Assembly (NCBI GenBank): GCA_031769625.1
Contig: JAUIMM010000573.1
Coordinates: forward strand, 2,373,001-2,437,000
Source: Taudactylus pleione
Lineage: Eukaryota > Chordata > Amphibia > Anura > Myobatrachidae
Length of the DNA: 64,000 bases
Reading direction: 5' to 3'
Under the pieces are notes generated by a model. That model was not told the DNA's origin. It made no database searches and saw nothing but the letters and a program-made list of their open reading frames with translations. This document shows, in pieces, positions 52,594 to 64,000 of this stretch. The position numbers and the translations under genes are program-made. The stretch's first letter is position 1. Each line of letters opens with the position of its first letter.

Positions 52594-54706
52594 CAGACAC
52601 TAGTTCTTTGGTACTTATGACTCGTCTTTTGCTGTGTTGCTAATTATCATGCCTTGCGTTGCATTTGTTGCTAGTTGTGTGAGCACGTGGTAGGGAATAT
52701 AGAATGTAAGCTCCACTGCGGCTGGGACTAAAGTGAATGGCCAAATAATTCTCTGTAAAGCGCTGTGGAATATATGTGCGCTATATAAAAAACTGGTAAT
52801 AAATACTAATAAATAATTAGGTACAGATGCGTCCACATACAGTACATCTATCCTCCATGTGCTTTGAGATGTGTTACAAATAATGGGTGAGTACAATGTG
52901 ACTCTGTAGCACTGAGCATCTTTCCAGGTGACTTTTTCCATTAAAATGTGTCTTATTTGCAAAGTGATGCGATTAGGACGCAAAAGCAGCTTATACTGAT
53001 TAAAATGATATACGGCCTGCCTACTGTATAATCTGTATGCGACTGAGCTGTATCTGCATACGATATGCAACTTTACAGTGTCACAGCTGCTGACACTGTA
53101 ATGTAGCATTTTGCAGCACCCGCACACAGAACATAGGTATGCCACATAACATTTTATTCAGCATTAGCTGCTTGTCCATCCTATTTTCCATTGCTTTGCA
53201 AATAGGACACATTTTAAGGATATAATTTGCACGAAAAGGTGCTCAGTTCTGTAGTGTCGTGCCACGGTATAACTCTACTAGATGGCCTGTTTAACGTGCA
53301 GGGAGGCTATGTGTATGTGAACACATCTGTAGGTTACCCATATATAGATAGATATAGAGATAGATAGATAGATAGATAGATAGATCGATCGATCGATAGG
53401 TAGGTAGGTAGGTAGACAGTTAGATATGCAGACACTAGTTCTTTGGTACTTATAACTTGTCTATTGCTGTGTTGCTAATTATCATGCCTTGCGTTGCATT
53501 TGTTGCTAGTTGCGTGAGCATGTGGTAGGGAATATAGAGTGTAAGCTCCACTGGGGCAGGGACTACAGTGAATGGCCAAATTTTTCTCTGTAAAGTGCTG
53601 CGGAATATATGTGCGCTATATAAAAGCCTGGTAATAAATACTAATAAATAATTAGGTACAGATGCGTCCACATACAGTACATCTATCCTCCATGTGTTTT
53701 GAGATATGTGTTACAAATAATGGGTGAGTACAATGTGACTCTGTAGCACAGGGCATCTTTCCAGGTGACTTTTTCCATTAAAATGTGTCTTATTTGCAAA
53801 GTGATGCGAGTAGGATGCAAAAGCAGCTTATAGTGATTAGAATGATATACGGCATGCCTACTGTATTTTCTGTGTGCAACTGAGCTGTATCTGCATGCGA
53901 TATGCAACTTTACAGTGTCACAGCTGCTGACACTGTAACGTAGCATTTTGCATGCAGATATAGCCACAGTCGCACACAGAACATACTGTAGGCTTGCCAC
54001 ATATAATTTTAATCAGCATAAGCTGCTTGTCCATCCTATTTGCATCACTTTGCGAATAAAATGCAGTTGAAGGGAAAATGTTTCACAGAAAGATGCTCAG
54101 CGGTACCGATTCGTGCCACGGTATAACACATCTAGAAGGGCTGTTGAACGCGCAGGAAGGCTAGATGTTTGTGAACACATCTGTTGATTGCCCATATATA
54201 GATAGATATAGAGATAGAGAGTAAGGTAGCTAGATATAGTGCAAATTCACCCTGCCAACAAGGACAGGCCCAACTGAGATATATTTGCATGTATAGTGTA
54301 TAGCAAGAACATGTTATCGCGCCTCCCAATATGTTTTTTCCAGGTGGGCCTTTTCCATCAATCAAAATGTGAGGTCAACATCTAAACAAACTACATCGCT
54401 GGACTTTTGTGAGGTCTCCTTGATTCCAGACTTCTACTCATGGCAACAATCAAAGATGAACCACCGAAGAAGGAGACCCTGAACAGGTAATTAATGATTA
54501 TTAATTACCGGTAATTCTCAGGCTAGACTTGGTCTAGGCCTGCAGAGGCACGATGATATGTTCCTGCTATACATTGATACTTAAAAAATGTCTATTTACT
54601 ATGGACTATTCTACTTATGCGACACTGTGATTTGGTAGTGTCAGATATACAGTAATTCTGTTTATCTCAGGATGCAGTATATCTCAGCTGTTCACTCTCC
54701 CTGTTT
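52230..54706 (+). repeat. Satellite unit 22 (2477 bp), haplotype CGGGTATGT
   Basis: Same code as unit 20. Tract A is short, (GATA)11 at 52548-52591; tract B is 14 tetramers with three GATC at 53359-53414. Confidence 0.96.
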
Positions 54707-55029
54707 TACTCCATAAATCATGCTTTTTAGTCTAAATCCCAAACAGCATTATGCTCACCTTTCCTAACCAAGAATCTTGGGGGTGGTTTTTCAATCACCT
54801 GGACTTAATGTTGGGAAAATGTGAATCTTTTGATTAGAAGGTTTGCCTCCAATGTCTAATATTTAAAGATAGATCATAGATAGATAGGTAGCTCGATCAT
54901 TGATAGATAGACACTAGTTAGCTACAGTAGATTCCCCATATATAGATAGATATAGAGAGATAGATAGATAGATAAATAAATAGATAGATAGATAGATAGA
55001 TAGAATGAAAAGATAGATAGATAAAAAGA

Positions 55030-55110
<81 letters not shown>

Positions 55111-57215
55111 CAGACACTAGTTCTTTGGTACTTATGACTCGTCTTTTGCTGTGTTGCTAATTATCATGCCTTGCGTTGCATTTGTTGCTAGTTGTGTGAG
55201 CACGTGGTAGGGAATATAGAATGTAAGCTCCACTGCGGCTGGGACTAAAGTGAATGGCCAAATAATTCTCTGTAAAGCGCTGTGGAATATATGTGCGCTA
55301 TATAAAAAACTGGTAATAAATACTAATAAATAATTAGGTACAGATGCGTCCACATACAGTACATCTATCCTCCATGTGCTTTGAGATGTGTTACAAATAA
55401 TGGGTGAGTACAATGTGACTCTGTAGCACTGAGCATCTTTCCAGGTGACTTTTTCCATTAAAATGTGTCTTATTTGCAAAGTGATGCGATTAGGACGCAA
55501 AAGCAGCTTATACTGATTAAAATGATATACGGCCTGCCTACTGTATAATCTGTATGCGACTGAGCTGTATCTGCATACGATATGCAACTTTACAGTGTCA
55601 CAGCTGCTGACACTGTAATGTAGCATTTTGCAGCACCCGCACACAGAACATAGGTATGCCACATAACATTTTATTCAGCATTAGCTGCTTGTCCATCCTA
55701 TTTTCCATTGCTTTGCAAATAGGACACATTTTAAGGATATAATTTGCACGAAAAGGTGCTCAGTTCTGTAGTGTCGTGCCACGGTATAACTCTACTAGAT
55801 GGCCTGTTTAACGTGCAGGGAGGCTATGTGTATGTGAACACATCTGTAGGTTACCCATATATAGATAGATATAGAGATAGATAGATAGATAGATAGATAG
55901 ATAGGTAGGTAGGTAGGTAGGTAGACAGTTAGATATGCAGACACTAGTTCTTTGGTACTTATAACTTGTCTATTGCTGTGTTGCTAATTATCATGCCTTG
56001 CGTTGCATTTGTTGCTAGTTGCGTGAGCATGTGGTAGGGAATATAGAGTGTAAGCTCCACTGGGGCAGGGACTACAGTGAATGGCCAAATTTTTCTCTGT
56101 AAAGTGCTGCGGAATATATGTGCGCTATATAAAAGCCTGGTAATAAATACTAATAAATAATTAGGTACAGATGCGTCCACATACAGTACATCTATCCTCC
56201 ATGTGTTTTGAGATATGTGTTACAAATAACGGGTGAGTACAATGTGACTCTGTAGCACAGGGCATCTTTCCAGGTGACTTTTTCCATTAAAATGTGTCTT
56301 ATTTGCAAAGTGATGCGAGTAGGATGCAAAAGCAGCTTATAGTGATTAGAATGATATACGGCATGCCTACTGTATTTTCTGTGTGCAACTGAGCTGTATC
56401 TGCATGCGATATGCAACTTTACAGTGTCACAGCTGCTGACACTGTAACGTAGCATTTTGCATGCAGATATAGCCACAGTCGCACACAGAACATACTGTAG
56501 GCTTGCCACATATAATTTTAATCAGCATAAGCTGCTTGTCCATCCTATTTGCATCACTTTGCGAATAAAATGCAGTTGAAGGGAAAATGTTTCACAGAAA
56601 GATGCTCAGCGGTACCGATTCGTGCCACGGTATAACACATCTAGAAGGGCTGTTGAACGCGCAGGAAGGCTAGATGTTTGTGAACACATCTGTTGATTGC
56701 CCATATATAGATAGATATAGAGATAGAGAGTAAGGTAGCTAGATATAGTGCAAATTCACCCTGCCAACAAGGACAGGCCCAACTGAGATATATTTGCATG
56801 TATAGTGTATAGCAAGAACATGTTATCGCGCCTCCCAATATGTTTTTTCCAGGTGGGCCTTTTCCATCAATCAAAATGTGAGGTCAACATCTAAACAAAC
56901 TACATCGCTGGACTTTTGTGAGGTCTCCTTGATTCCAGACTTCTACTCATGGCAACAATCAAAGATGAACCACCGAAGAAGGAGACCCTGAACAGGTAAT
57001 TAATGATTATTAATTACCGGTAATTCTCAGGCTAGACTTGGTCTAGGCCTGCAGAGGCACGATGATATGTTCCTGCTATACATTGATACTTAAAAAATGT
57101 CTATTTACTATGGACTATTCTACTTATGCGACACTGTGATTTGGTAGTGTCAGATATACAGTAATTCTGTTTATCTCAGGATGCAGTATATCTCAGCTGT
57201 TCACTCTCCCTGTTT
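54707..57215 (+). repeat. Satellite unit 23 (2509 bp), haplotype CGGGTACGT
   Basis: Same code as unit 25. Tract B lacks GATC and has five GGTA (12 tetramers, 55876-55923). It has two extra GATA after the AAATAAAT interruption, then (GATA)19 at 55033-55108. Confidence 0.96.
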
Positions 57216-57530
57216 TACTCCATAAATCATGCTTTTTAGTCTAAATCCCAAACAGCATTATGCTCACCTTTCCTAACCAAGAATCTTGGGGGTGGTTTTT
57301 CAATCACCTGGACTTAATGTTGGGAAAATGTGAATCTTTTGATTAGAAGGTTTGCCTCCAATGTCTAATATTTAAAGATAGATCATAGATAGATAGGTAG
57401 CTCGATCATTGATAGATAGACACTAGTTAGCTACAGTAGATTCCCCATATATAGATAGATATAGAGAGATAGATAGATAGATAAATAAATAGATAGATAG
57501 ATAGAATGAAAAGATAGATAGATAAAAAGA

Positions 57531-57595
<65 letters not shown>

Positions 57596-59704
57596 CAGAC
57601 ACTAGTTCTTTGGTACTTATGACTCGTCTTTTGCTGTGTTGCTAATTATCATGCCTTGCGTTGCATTTGTTGCTAGTTGTGTGAGCACGTGGTAGGGAAT
57701 ATAGAATGTAAGCTCCACTGCGGCTGGGACTAAAGTGAATGGCCAAATAATTCTCTGTAAAGCGCTGTGGAATATATGTGCGCTATATAAAAAACTGGTA
57801 ATAAATACTAATAAATAATTAGGTACAGATGCGTCCACATACAGTACATCTATCCTCCATGTGCTTTGAGATGTGTTACAAATAATGGGTGAGTACAATG
57901 TGACTCTGTAGCACTGAGCATCTTTCCAGGTGACTTTTTCCATTAAAATGTGTCTTATTTGCAAAGTGATGCGATTAGGACGCAAAAGCAGCTTATACTG
58001 ATTAAAATGATATACGGCCTGCCTACTGTATAATCTGTATGCGACTGAGCTGTATCTGCATACGATATGCAACTTTACAGTGTCACAGCTGCTGACACTG
58101 TAATGTAGCATTTTGCAGCACCCGCACACAGAACATAGGCATGCCACATAACATTTTATTCAGCATTAGCTGCTTGTCCATCCTATTTTCCATTGCTTTG
58201 CAAATAGGACACATTTTAAGGATATAATTTGCACGAAAAGGTGCTCAGTTCTGTAGTGTCGTGCCACGGTATAACTCTACTAGATGGCCTGTTTAACGTG
58301 CAGGGAGGCTATGTGTATGTGAACACATCTGTAGGTTACCCATATATAGATAGATATAGAGATAGATAGATAGATAGATAGATAGATCGATCGATAGGTA
58401 GGTAGGTAGGTAGACAGTTAGATATGCAGACACTAGTTCTTTGGTACTTATAACTTGTCTATTGCTGTGTTGCTAATTATCATGCCTTGCGTTGCATTTG
58501 TTGCTAGTTGCGTGAGCATGTGGTAGGGAATATAGAGTGTAAGCTCCACTGGGGCAGGGACTACAGTGAATGGCCAAATTTTTCTCTGTAAAGTGCTGCG
58601 GAATATATGTGCGCTATATAAAAGCCTGGTAATAAATACTAATAAATAATTAGGTACAGATGCGTCCACATACAGTACATCTATCCTCCATGTGTTTTGA
58701 GATATGTGTTACAAATAACGGGTGAGTACAATGTGACTCTGTAGCACAGGGCATCTTTCCAGGTGACTTTTTCCATTAAAATGTGTCTTATTTGCAAAGT
58801 GATGCGAGTAGGATGCAAAAGCAGCTTATAGTGATTAGAATGATATACGGCATGCCTACTGTATTTTCTGTGTGCAACTGAGCTGTATCTGCATGCGATA
58901 TGCAACTTTACAGTGTCACAGCTGCTGACACTGTAACGTAGCATTTTGCATGCAGATATAGCCACAGTCGCACACAGAACATACTGTAGGCTTGCCACAT
59001 ATAATTTTAATCAGCATAAGCTGCTTGTCCATCCTATTTGCATCACTTTGCGAATAAAATGCAGTTGAAGGGAAAATGTTTCACAGAAAGATGCTCAGCG
59101 GTACCGATTCGTGCCACGGTATAACACATCTAGAAGGGCTGTTGAACGCGCAGGAAGGCTAGATGTTTGTGAACACATCTGTTGATTGCCCATATATAGA
59201 TAGATATAGAGATAGAGAGTAAGGTAGCTAGATATAGTGCAAATTCACCCTGCCAACAAGGACAGGCCCAACTGAGATATATTTGCATGTATAGTGTATA
59301 GCAAGAACATGTTATCGCGCCTCCCAATATGTTTTTTCCAGGTGGGCCTTTTCCATCAATCAAAATGTGAGGTCAACATCTAAACAAACTACATCGCTGG
59401 ACTTTTGTGAGGTCTCCTTGAATCCAGACTTCTACTCATGGCAACAATCAAAGATGAACCACCGAAGAAGGAGACCCTGAACAGGTAATTAATGATTATT
59501 AATTACCGGTAATTCTCAGGCTAGACTTGGTCTAGGCCTGCAGAGGCACGATGATATGTTCCTGCTATACATTGATACTTAAAAAATGTCTATTTACTAT
59601 GGACTATTCTACTTATGCGACACTGTGATTTGGTAGTGTCAGATATACAGTAATTCTGTTTATCTCAGGATGCAGTATATCTCAGCTGTTCACTCTCCCT
59701 GTTT
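57216..59704 (+). repeat. Satellite unit 24 (2489 bp), haplotype CGGGCACGA
   Basis: Same code as units 19 and 21, but tract B has two GATC instead of three (13 tetramers, 58361-58412). Tract A is (GATA)15 at 57534-57593. Confidence 0.96.
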
Positions 59705-60019
59705 TACTCCATAAATCATGCTTTTTAGTCTAAATCCCAAACAGCATTATGCTCACCTTTCCTAACCAAGAATCTTGGGGGTGGTTTTTCAATCACCTGG
59801 ACTTAATGTTGGGAAAATGTGAATCTTTTGATTAGAAGGTTTGCCTCCAATGTCTAATATTTAAAGATAGATCATAGATAGATAGGTAGCTCGATCATTG
59901 ATAGATAGACACTAGTTAGCTACAGTAGATTCCCCATATATAGATAGATATAGAGAGATAGATAGATAGATAAATAAATAGATAGATAGATAGAATGAAA
60001 AGATAGATAGATAAAAAGA

Positions 60020-60108
<89 letters not shown>

Positions 60109-60872
60109 CAGACACTAGTTCTTTGGTACTTATGACTCGTCTTTTGCTGTGTTGCTAATTATCATGCCTTGCGTTGCATTTGTTGCTAGTTGTGTGAGCA
60201 CGTGGTAGGGAATATAGAATGTAAGCTCCACTGCGGCTGGGACTAAAGTGAATGGCCAAATAATTCTCTGTAAAGCGCTGTGGAATATATGTGCGCTATA
60301 TAAAAAACTGGTAATAAATACTAATAAATAATTAGGTACAGATGCGTCCACATACAGTACATCTATCCTCCATGTGCTTTGAGATGTGTTACAAATAATG
60401 GGTGAGTACAATGTGACTCTGTAGCACTGAGCATCTTTCCAGGTGACTTTTTCCATTAAAATGTGTCTTATTTGCAAAGTGATGCGATTAGGACGCAAAA
60501 GCAGCTTATACTGATTAAAATGATATACGGCCTGCCTACTGTATAATCTGTATGCGACTGAGCTGTATCTGCATACGATATGCAACTTTACAGTGTCACA
60601 GCTGCTGACACTGTAATGTAGCATTTTGCAGCACCCGCACACAGAACATAGGTATGCCACATAACATTTTATTCAGCATTAGCTGCTTGTCCATCCTATT
60701 TTCCATTGCTTTGCAAATAGGACACATTTTAAGGATATAATTTGCACGAAAAGGTGCTCAGTTCTGTAGTGTCGTGCCACGGTATAACTCTACTAGATGG
60801 CCTGTTTAACGTGCAGGGAGGCTATGTGTATGTGAACACATCTGTAGGTTACCCATATATAGATAGATATAG

Positions 60873-60906
<34 letters not shown>

Positions 60907-62217
60907 GTAGGTAGGTAGGTAGGTAGACAGTTAGATATGCAGACACTAGTTCTTTGGTACTTATAACTTGTCTATTGCTGTGTTGCTAATTATCATGCCT
61001 TGCGTTGCATTTGTTGCTAGTTGCGTGAGCATGTGGTAGGGAATATAGAGTGTAAGCTCCACTGGGGCAGGGACTACAGTGAATGGCCAAATTTTTCTCT
61101 GTAAAGTGCTGCGGAATATATGTGCGCTATATAAAAGCCTGGTAATAAATACTAATAAATAATTAGGTACAGATGCGTCCACATACAGTACATCTATCCT
61201 CCATGTGTTTTGAGATATGTGTTACAAATAACGGGTGAGTACAATGTGACTCTGTAGCACAGGGCATCTTTCCAGGTGACTTTTTCCATTAAAATGTGTC
61301 TTATTTGCAAAGTGATGCGAGTAGGATGCAAAAGCAGCTTATAGTGATTAGAATGATATACGGCATGCCTACTGTATTTTCTGTGTGCAACTGAGCTGTA
61401 TCTGCATGCGATATGCAACTTTACAGTGTCACAGCTGCTGACACTGTAACGTAGCATTTTGCATGCAGATATAGCCACAGTCGCACACAGAACATACTGT
61501 AGGCTTGCCACATATAATTTTAATCAGCATAAGCTGCTTGTCCATCCTATTTGCATCACTTTGCGAATAAAATGCAGTTGAAGGGAAAATGTTTCACAGA
61601 AAGATGCTCAGCGGTACCGATTCGTGCCACGGTATAACACATCTAGAAGGGCTGTTGAACGCGCAGGAAGGCTAGATGTTTGTGAACACATCTGTTGATT
61701 GCCCATATATAGATAGATATAGAGATAGAGAGTAAGGTAGCTAGATATAGTGCAAATTCACCCTGCCAACAAGGACAGGCCCAACTGAGATATATTTGCA
61801 TGTATAGTGTATAGCAAGAACATGTTATCGCGCCTCCCAATATGTTTTTTCCAGGTGGGCCTTTTCCATCAATCAAAATGTGAGGTCAACATCTAAACAA
61901 ACTACATCGCTGGACTTTTGTGAGGTCTCCTTGATTCCAGACTTCTACTCATGGCAACAATCAAAGATGAACCACCGAAGAAGGAGACCCTGAACAGGTA
62001 ATTAATGATTATTAATTACCGGTAATTCTCAGGCTAGACTTGGTCTAGGCCTGCAGAGGCACGATGATATGTTCCTGCTATACATTGATACTTAAAAAAT
62101 GTCTATTTACTATGGACTATTCTACTTATGCGACACTGTGATTTGGTAGTGTCAGATATACAGTAATTCTGTTTATCTCAGGATGCAGTATATCTCAGCT
62201 GTTCACTCTCCCTGTTT
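59705..62217 (+). repeat. Satellite unit 25 (2513 bp), haplotype CGGGTACGT
   Basis: Same code as unit 23. Tract A is (GATA)21 at 60023-60106. Tract B has 13 tetramers, no GATC, five GGTA (60874-60925). Confidence 0.96.
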
Positions 62218-62532
62218 TACTCCATAAATCATGCTTTTTAGTCTAAATCCCAAACAGCATTATGCTCACCTTTCCTAACCAAGAATCTTGGGGGTGGTTT
62301 TTCAATCACCTGGACTTAATGTTGGGAAAATGTGAATCTTTTGATTAGAAGGTTTGCCTCCAATGTCTAATATTTAAAGATAGATCATAGATAGATAGGT
62401 AGCTCGATCATTGATAGATAGACACTAGTTAGCTACAGTAGATTCCCCATATATAGATAGATATAGAGAGATAGATAGATAGATAAATAAATAGATAGAT
62501 AGATAGAATGAAAAGATAGATAGATAAAAAGA

Positions 62533-62581
<49 letters not shown>

Positions 62582-63345
62582 CAGACACTAGTTCTTTGGT
62601 ACTTATGACTCGTCTTTTGCTGTGTTGCTAATTATCATGCCTTGCGTTGCATTTGTTGCTAGTTGTGTGAGCACGTGGTAGGGAATATAGAATGTAAGCT
62701 CCACTGCGGCTGGGACTAAAGTGAATGGCCAAATAATTCTCTGTAAAGCGCTGTGGAATATATGTGCGCTATATAAAAAACTGGTAATAAATACTAATAA
62801 ATAATTAGGTACAGATGCGTCCACATACAGTACATCTATCCTCCATGTGCTTTGAGATGTGTTACAAATAATGGGTGAGTACAATGTGACTCTGTAGCAC
62901 TGAGCATCTTTCCAGGTGACTTTTTCCATTAAAATGTGTCTTATTTGCAAAGTGATGCGATTAGGATGCAAAAGCAGCTTATACTGATTAAAATGATATA
63001 CGGCCTGCCTACTGTATAATCTGTATGCGACTGAGCTGTATCTGCATACGATATGCAACTTTACAGTGTCACAGCTGCTGACACTGTAATGTAGCATTTT
63101 GCAGCACCCGCACACAGAACATAGGCATGCCACATAACATTTTATTCAGCATTAGCTGCTTGTCCATCCTATTTTCCATTGCTTTGCAAATAGGACACAT
63201 TTTAAGGATATAATTTGCACGAAAAGGTGCTCAGTTCTGTAGTGTCGTGCCACGGTATAACTCTACTAGATGGCCTGTTTAACGTGCAGGGAGGCTATGT
63301 GTATGTGAACACATCTGTAGGTTACCCATATATAGATAGATATAG

Positions 63346-63377
<32 letters not shown>

Positions 63378-64000
63378 CGATCGATCGATAGGTAGGTAGG
63401 TAGGTAGACAGTTAGATATGCAGACACTAGTTCTTTGGTACTTATAACTTGTCTATTGCTGTGTTGCTAATTATCATGCCTTGCGTTGCATTTGTTGCTA
63501 GTTGCGTGAGCATGTGGTAGGGAATATAGAGTGTAAGCTCCACTGGGGCAGGGACTACAGTGAATGGCCAAATTTTTCTCTGTAAAGTGCTGCGGAATAT
63601 ATGTGCGCTATATAAAAGCCTGGTAATAAATACTAATAAATAATTAGGTACAGATGCGTCCACATACAGTACATCTATCCTCCATGTGTTTTGAGATATG
63701 TGTTACAAATAACGGGTGAGTACAATGTGACTCTGTAGCACAGGGCATCTTTCCAGGTGACTTTTTCCATTAAAATGTGTCTTATTTGCAAAGTGATGCG
63801 AGTAGGATGCAAAAGCAGCTTATAGTGATTAGAATGATATACGGCATGCCTACTGTATTTTCTGTGTGCAACTGAGCTGTATCTGCATGCGATATGCAAC
63901 TTTACAGTGTCACAGCTGCTGACACTGTAACGTAGCATTTTGCATGCAGATATAGCCACAGTCGCACACAGAACATACTGTAGGCTTGCCACATATAATT
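62218..64000 (+). repeat. Satellite unit 26, partial (1783 bp), haplotype CGGGCACG, site 2203 not reached
   Basis: Cut by the window end inside module 3. Tract A is (GATA)11 at 62536-62579; tract B has 15 tetramers with three GATC at 63347-63406. It has a private C-to-T change at 62967 that makes module 2 read GGATGC, the base found at the equivalent place in module 3. Confidence 0.95.

Larger units (their letters stand above)
1..64000 (+). repeat. Macrosatellite array, about 2.49 kb unit, 25 complete copies plus one partial, all in the same orientation
   Basis: The same block beginning TACTCCATAAATCATGC recurs 26 times without inversion or foreign insertion. Complete units measure 2457-2521 bp (mean about 2489). 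All 25 lengths leave remainder 1 on division by 4, because only three tetranucleotide areas per unit change length. The rest of the unit keeps identical spacing in every copy and differs at only a handful of sites. Both window edges lie inside the array. This is seen directly in the sequence. The absence of a conserved reading frame and the very low divergence fit a recently amplified or strongly homogenised non-coding satellite. A tandemly repeated non-coding RNA locus cannot be excluded from sequence alone. Confidence 0.98.

Noticed and set aside
1..64000. rDNA, histone or snRNA tandem gene cluster
   Set aside because: No rRNA core, histone protein or snRNA-like sequence is seen in the unit on either strand.

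Overview
The whole 64 kb window is one uninterrupted, head-to-tail tandem array. A unit of about 2.49 kb is repeated 25 times in full, and a 26th copy runs off the right edge. The repeat phase is set here so that unit 1 starts at base 1. The array continues past both ends, so its true length is above 64 kb and no flanking sequence is visible. Unit starts are 1, 2486, 4967, 7472, 9989, 12462, 14963, 17424, 19885, 22342, 24835, 27304, 29773, 32254, 34731, 37240, 39741, 42238, 44715, 47216, 49709, 52230, 54707, 57216, 59705 and 62218. I find no convincing protein-coding gene, rRNA, tRNA, CRISPR array or complete transposon.

The content points to a vertebrate nuclear genome. There are long GATA microsatellites, a kilobase-scale satellite, and two copies per unit of a degenerate interspersed-repeat 3' tail (GTAAGCTCC...GGGGCAGGGAC...GTAAAGCGCTG...GCGCTATATAAA...AATAAATA). 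That tail resembles the L2/CR1-type or SINE tails common in frogs and other amphibians. An amphibian is my best guess, from memory of such tails and not from a search.

Layout of one unit, in unit 1 coordinates: 1-203 unrecognised sequence; 204-372 a collapsed module 1 with (GATA)n tract A (319-370); 373-1137 module 2; 1138-1193 (GATA)(GATC)(GGTA) tract B; 1208-1969 module 3, a diverged duplicate of module 2; 1970-2020 a degenerated GATA seed; 2021-2485 a distinct tail. The tail holds a tiny ATG reading frame that ends on a plausible splice donor (2219-2266) and nested AT-rich palindromes.

Unit length varies from 2457 to 2521 bp. Every complete unit has a length equal to 1 modulo 4, because the variation is confined to the tetranucleotide tracts. 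Outside them I found no indel, nine substitutions shared among units, and a few private ones. The nine diagnostic sites are unit 1 positions 192, 504, 512, 841, 917, 1213, 1500, 1733 and 2203, written below as a nine-letter code in that order. They sort the units into families. Units 1, 3, 6 and 15 form one distinct class. Units 5-18 (apart from 6 and 15) share A504/G512. Units 19-26, with 2 and 4, share G504/G512. Units 19-22 alternate as dimers, and block 5-9 resembles block 14-18. This is the pattern expected from unequal exchange and gene conversion in a young, actively homogenised satellite.
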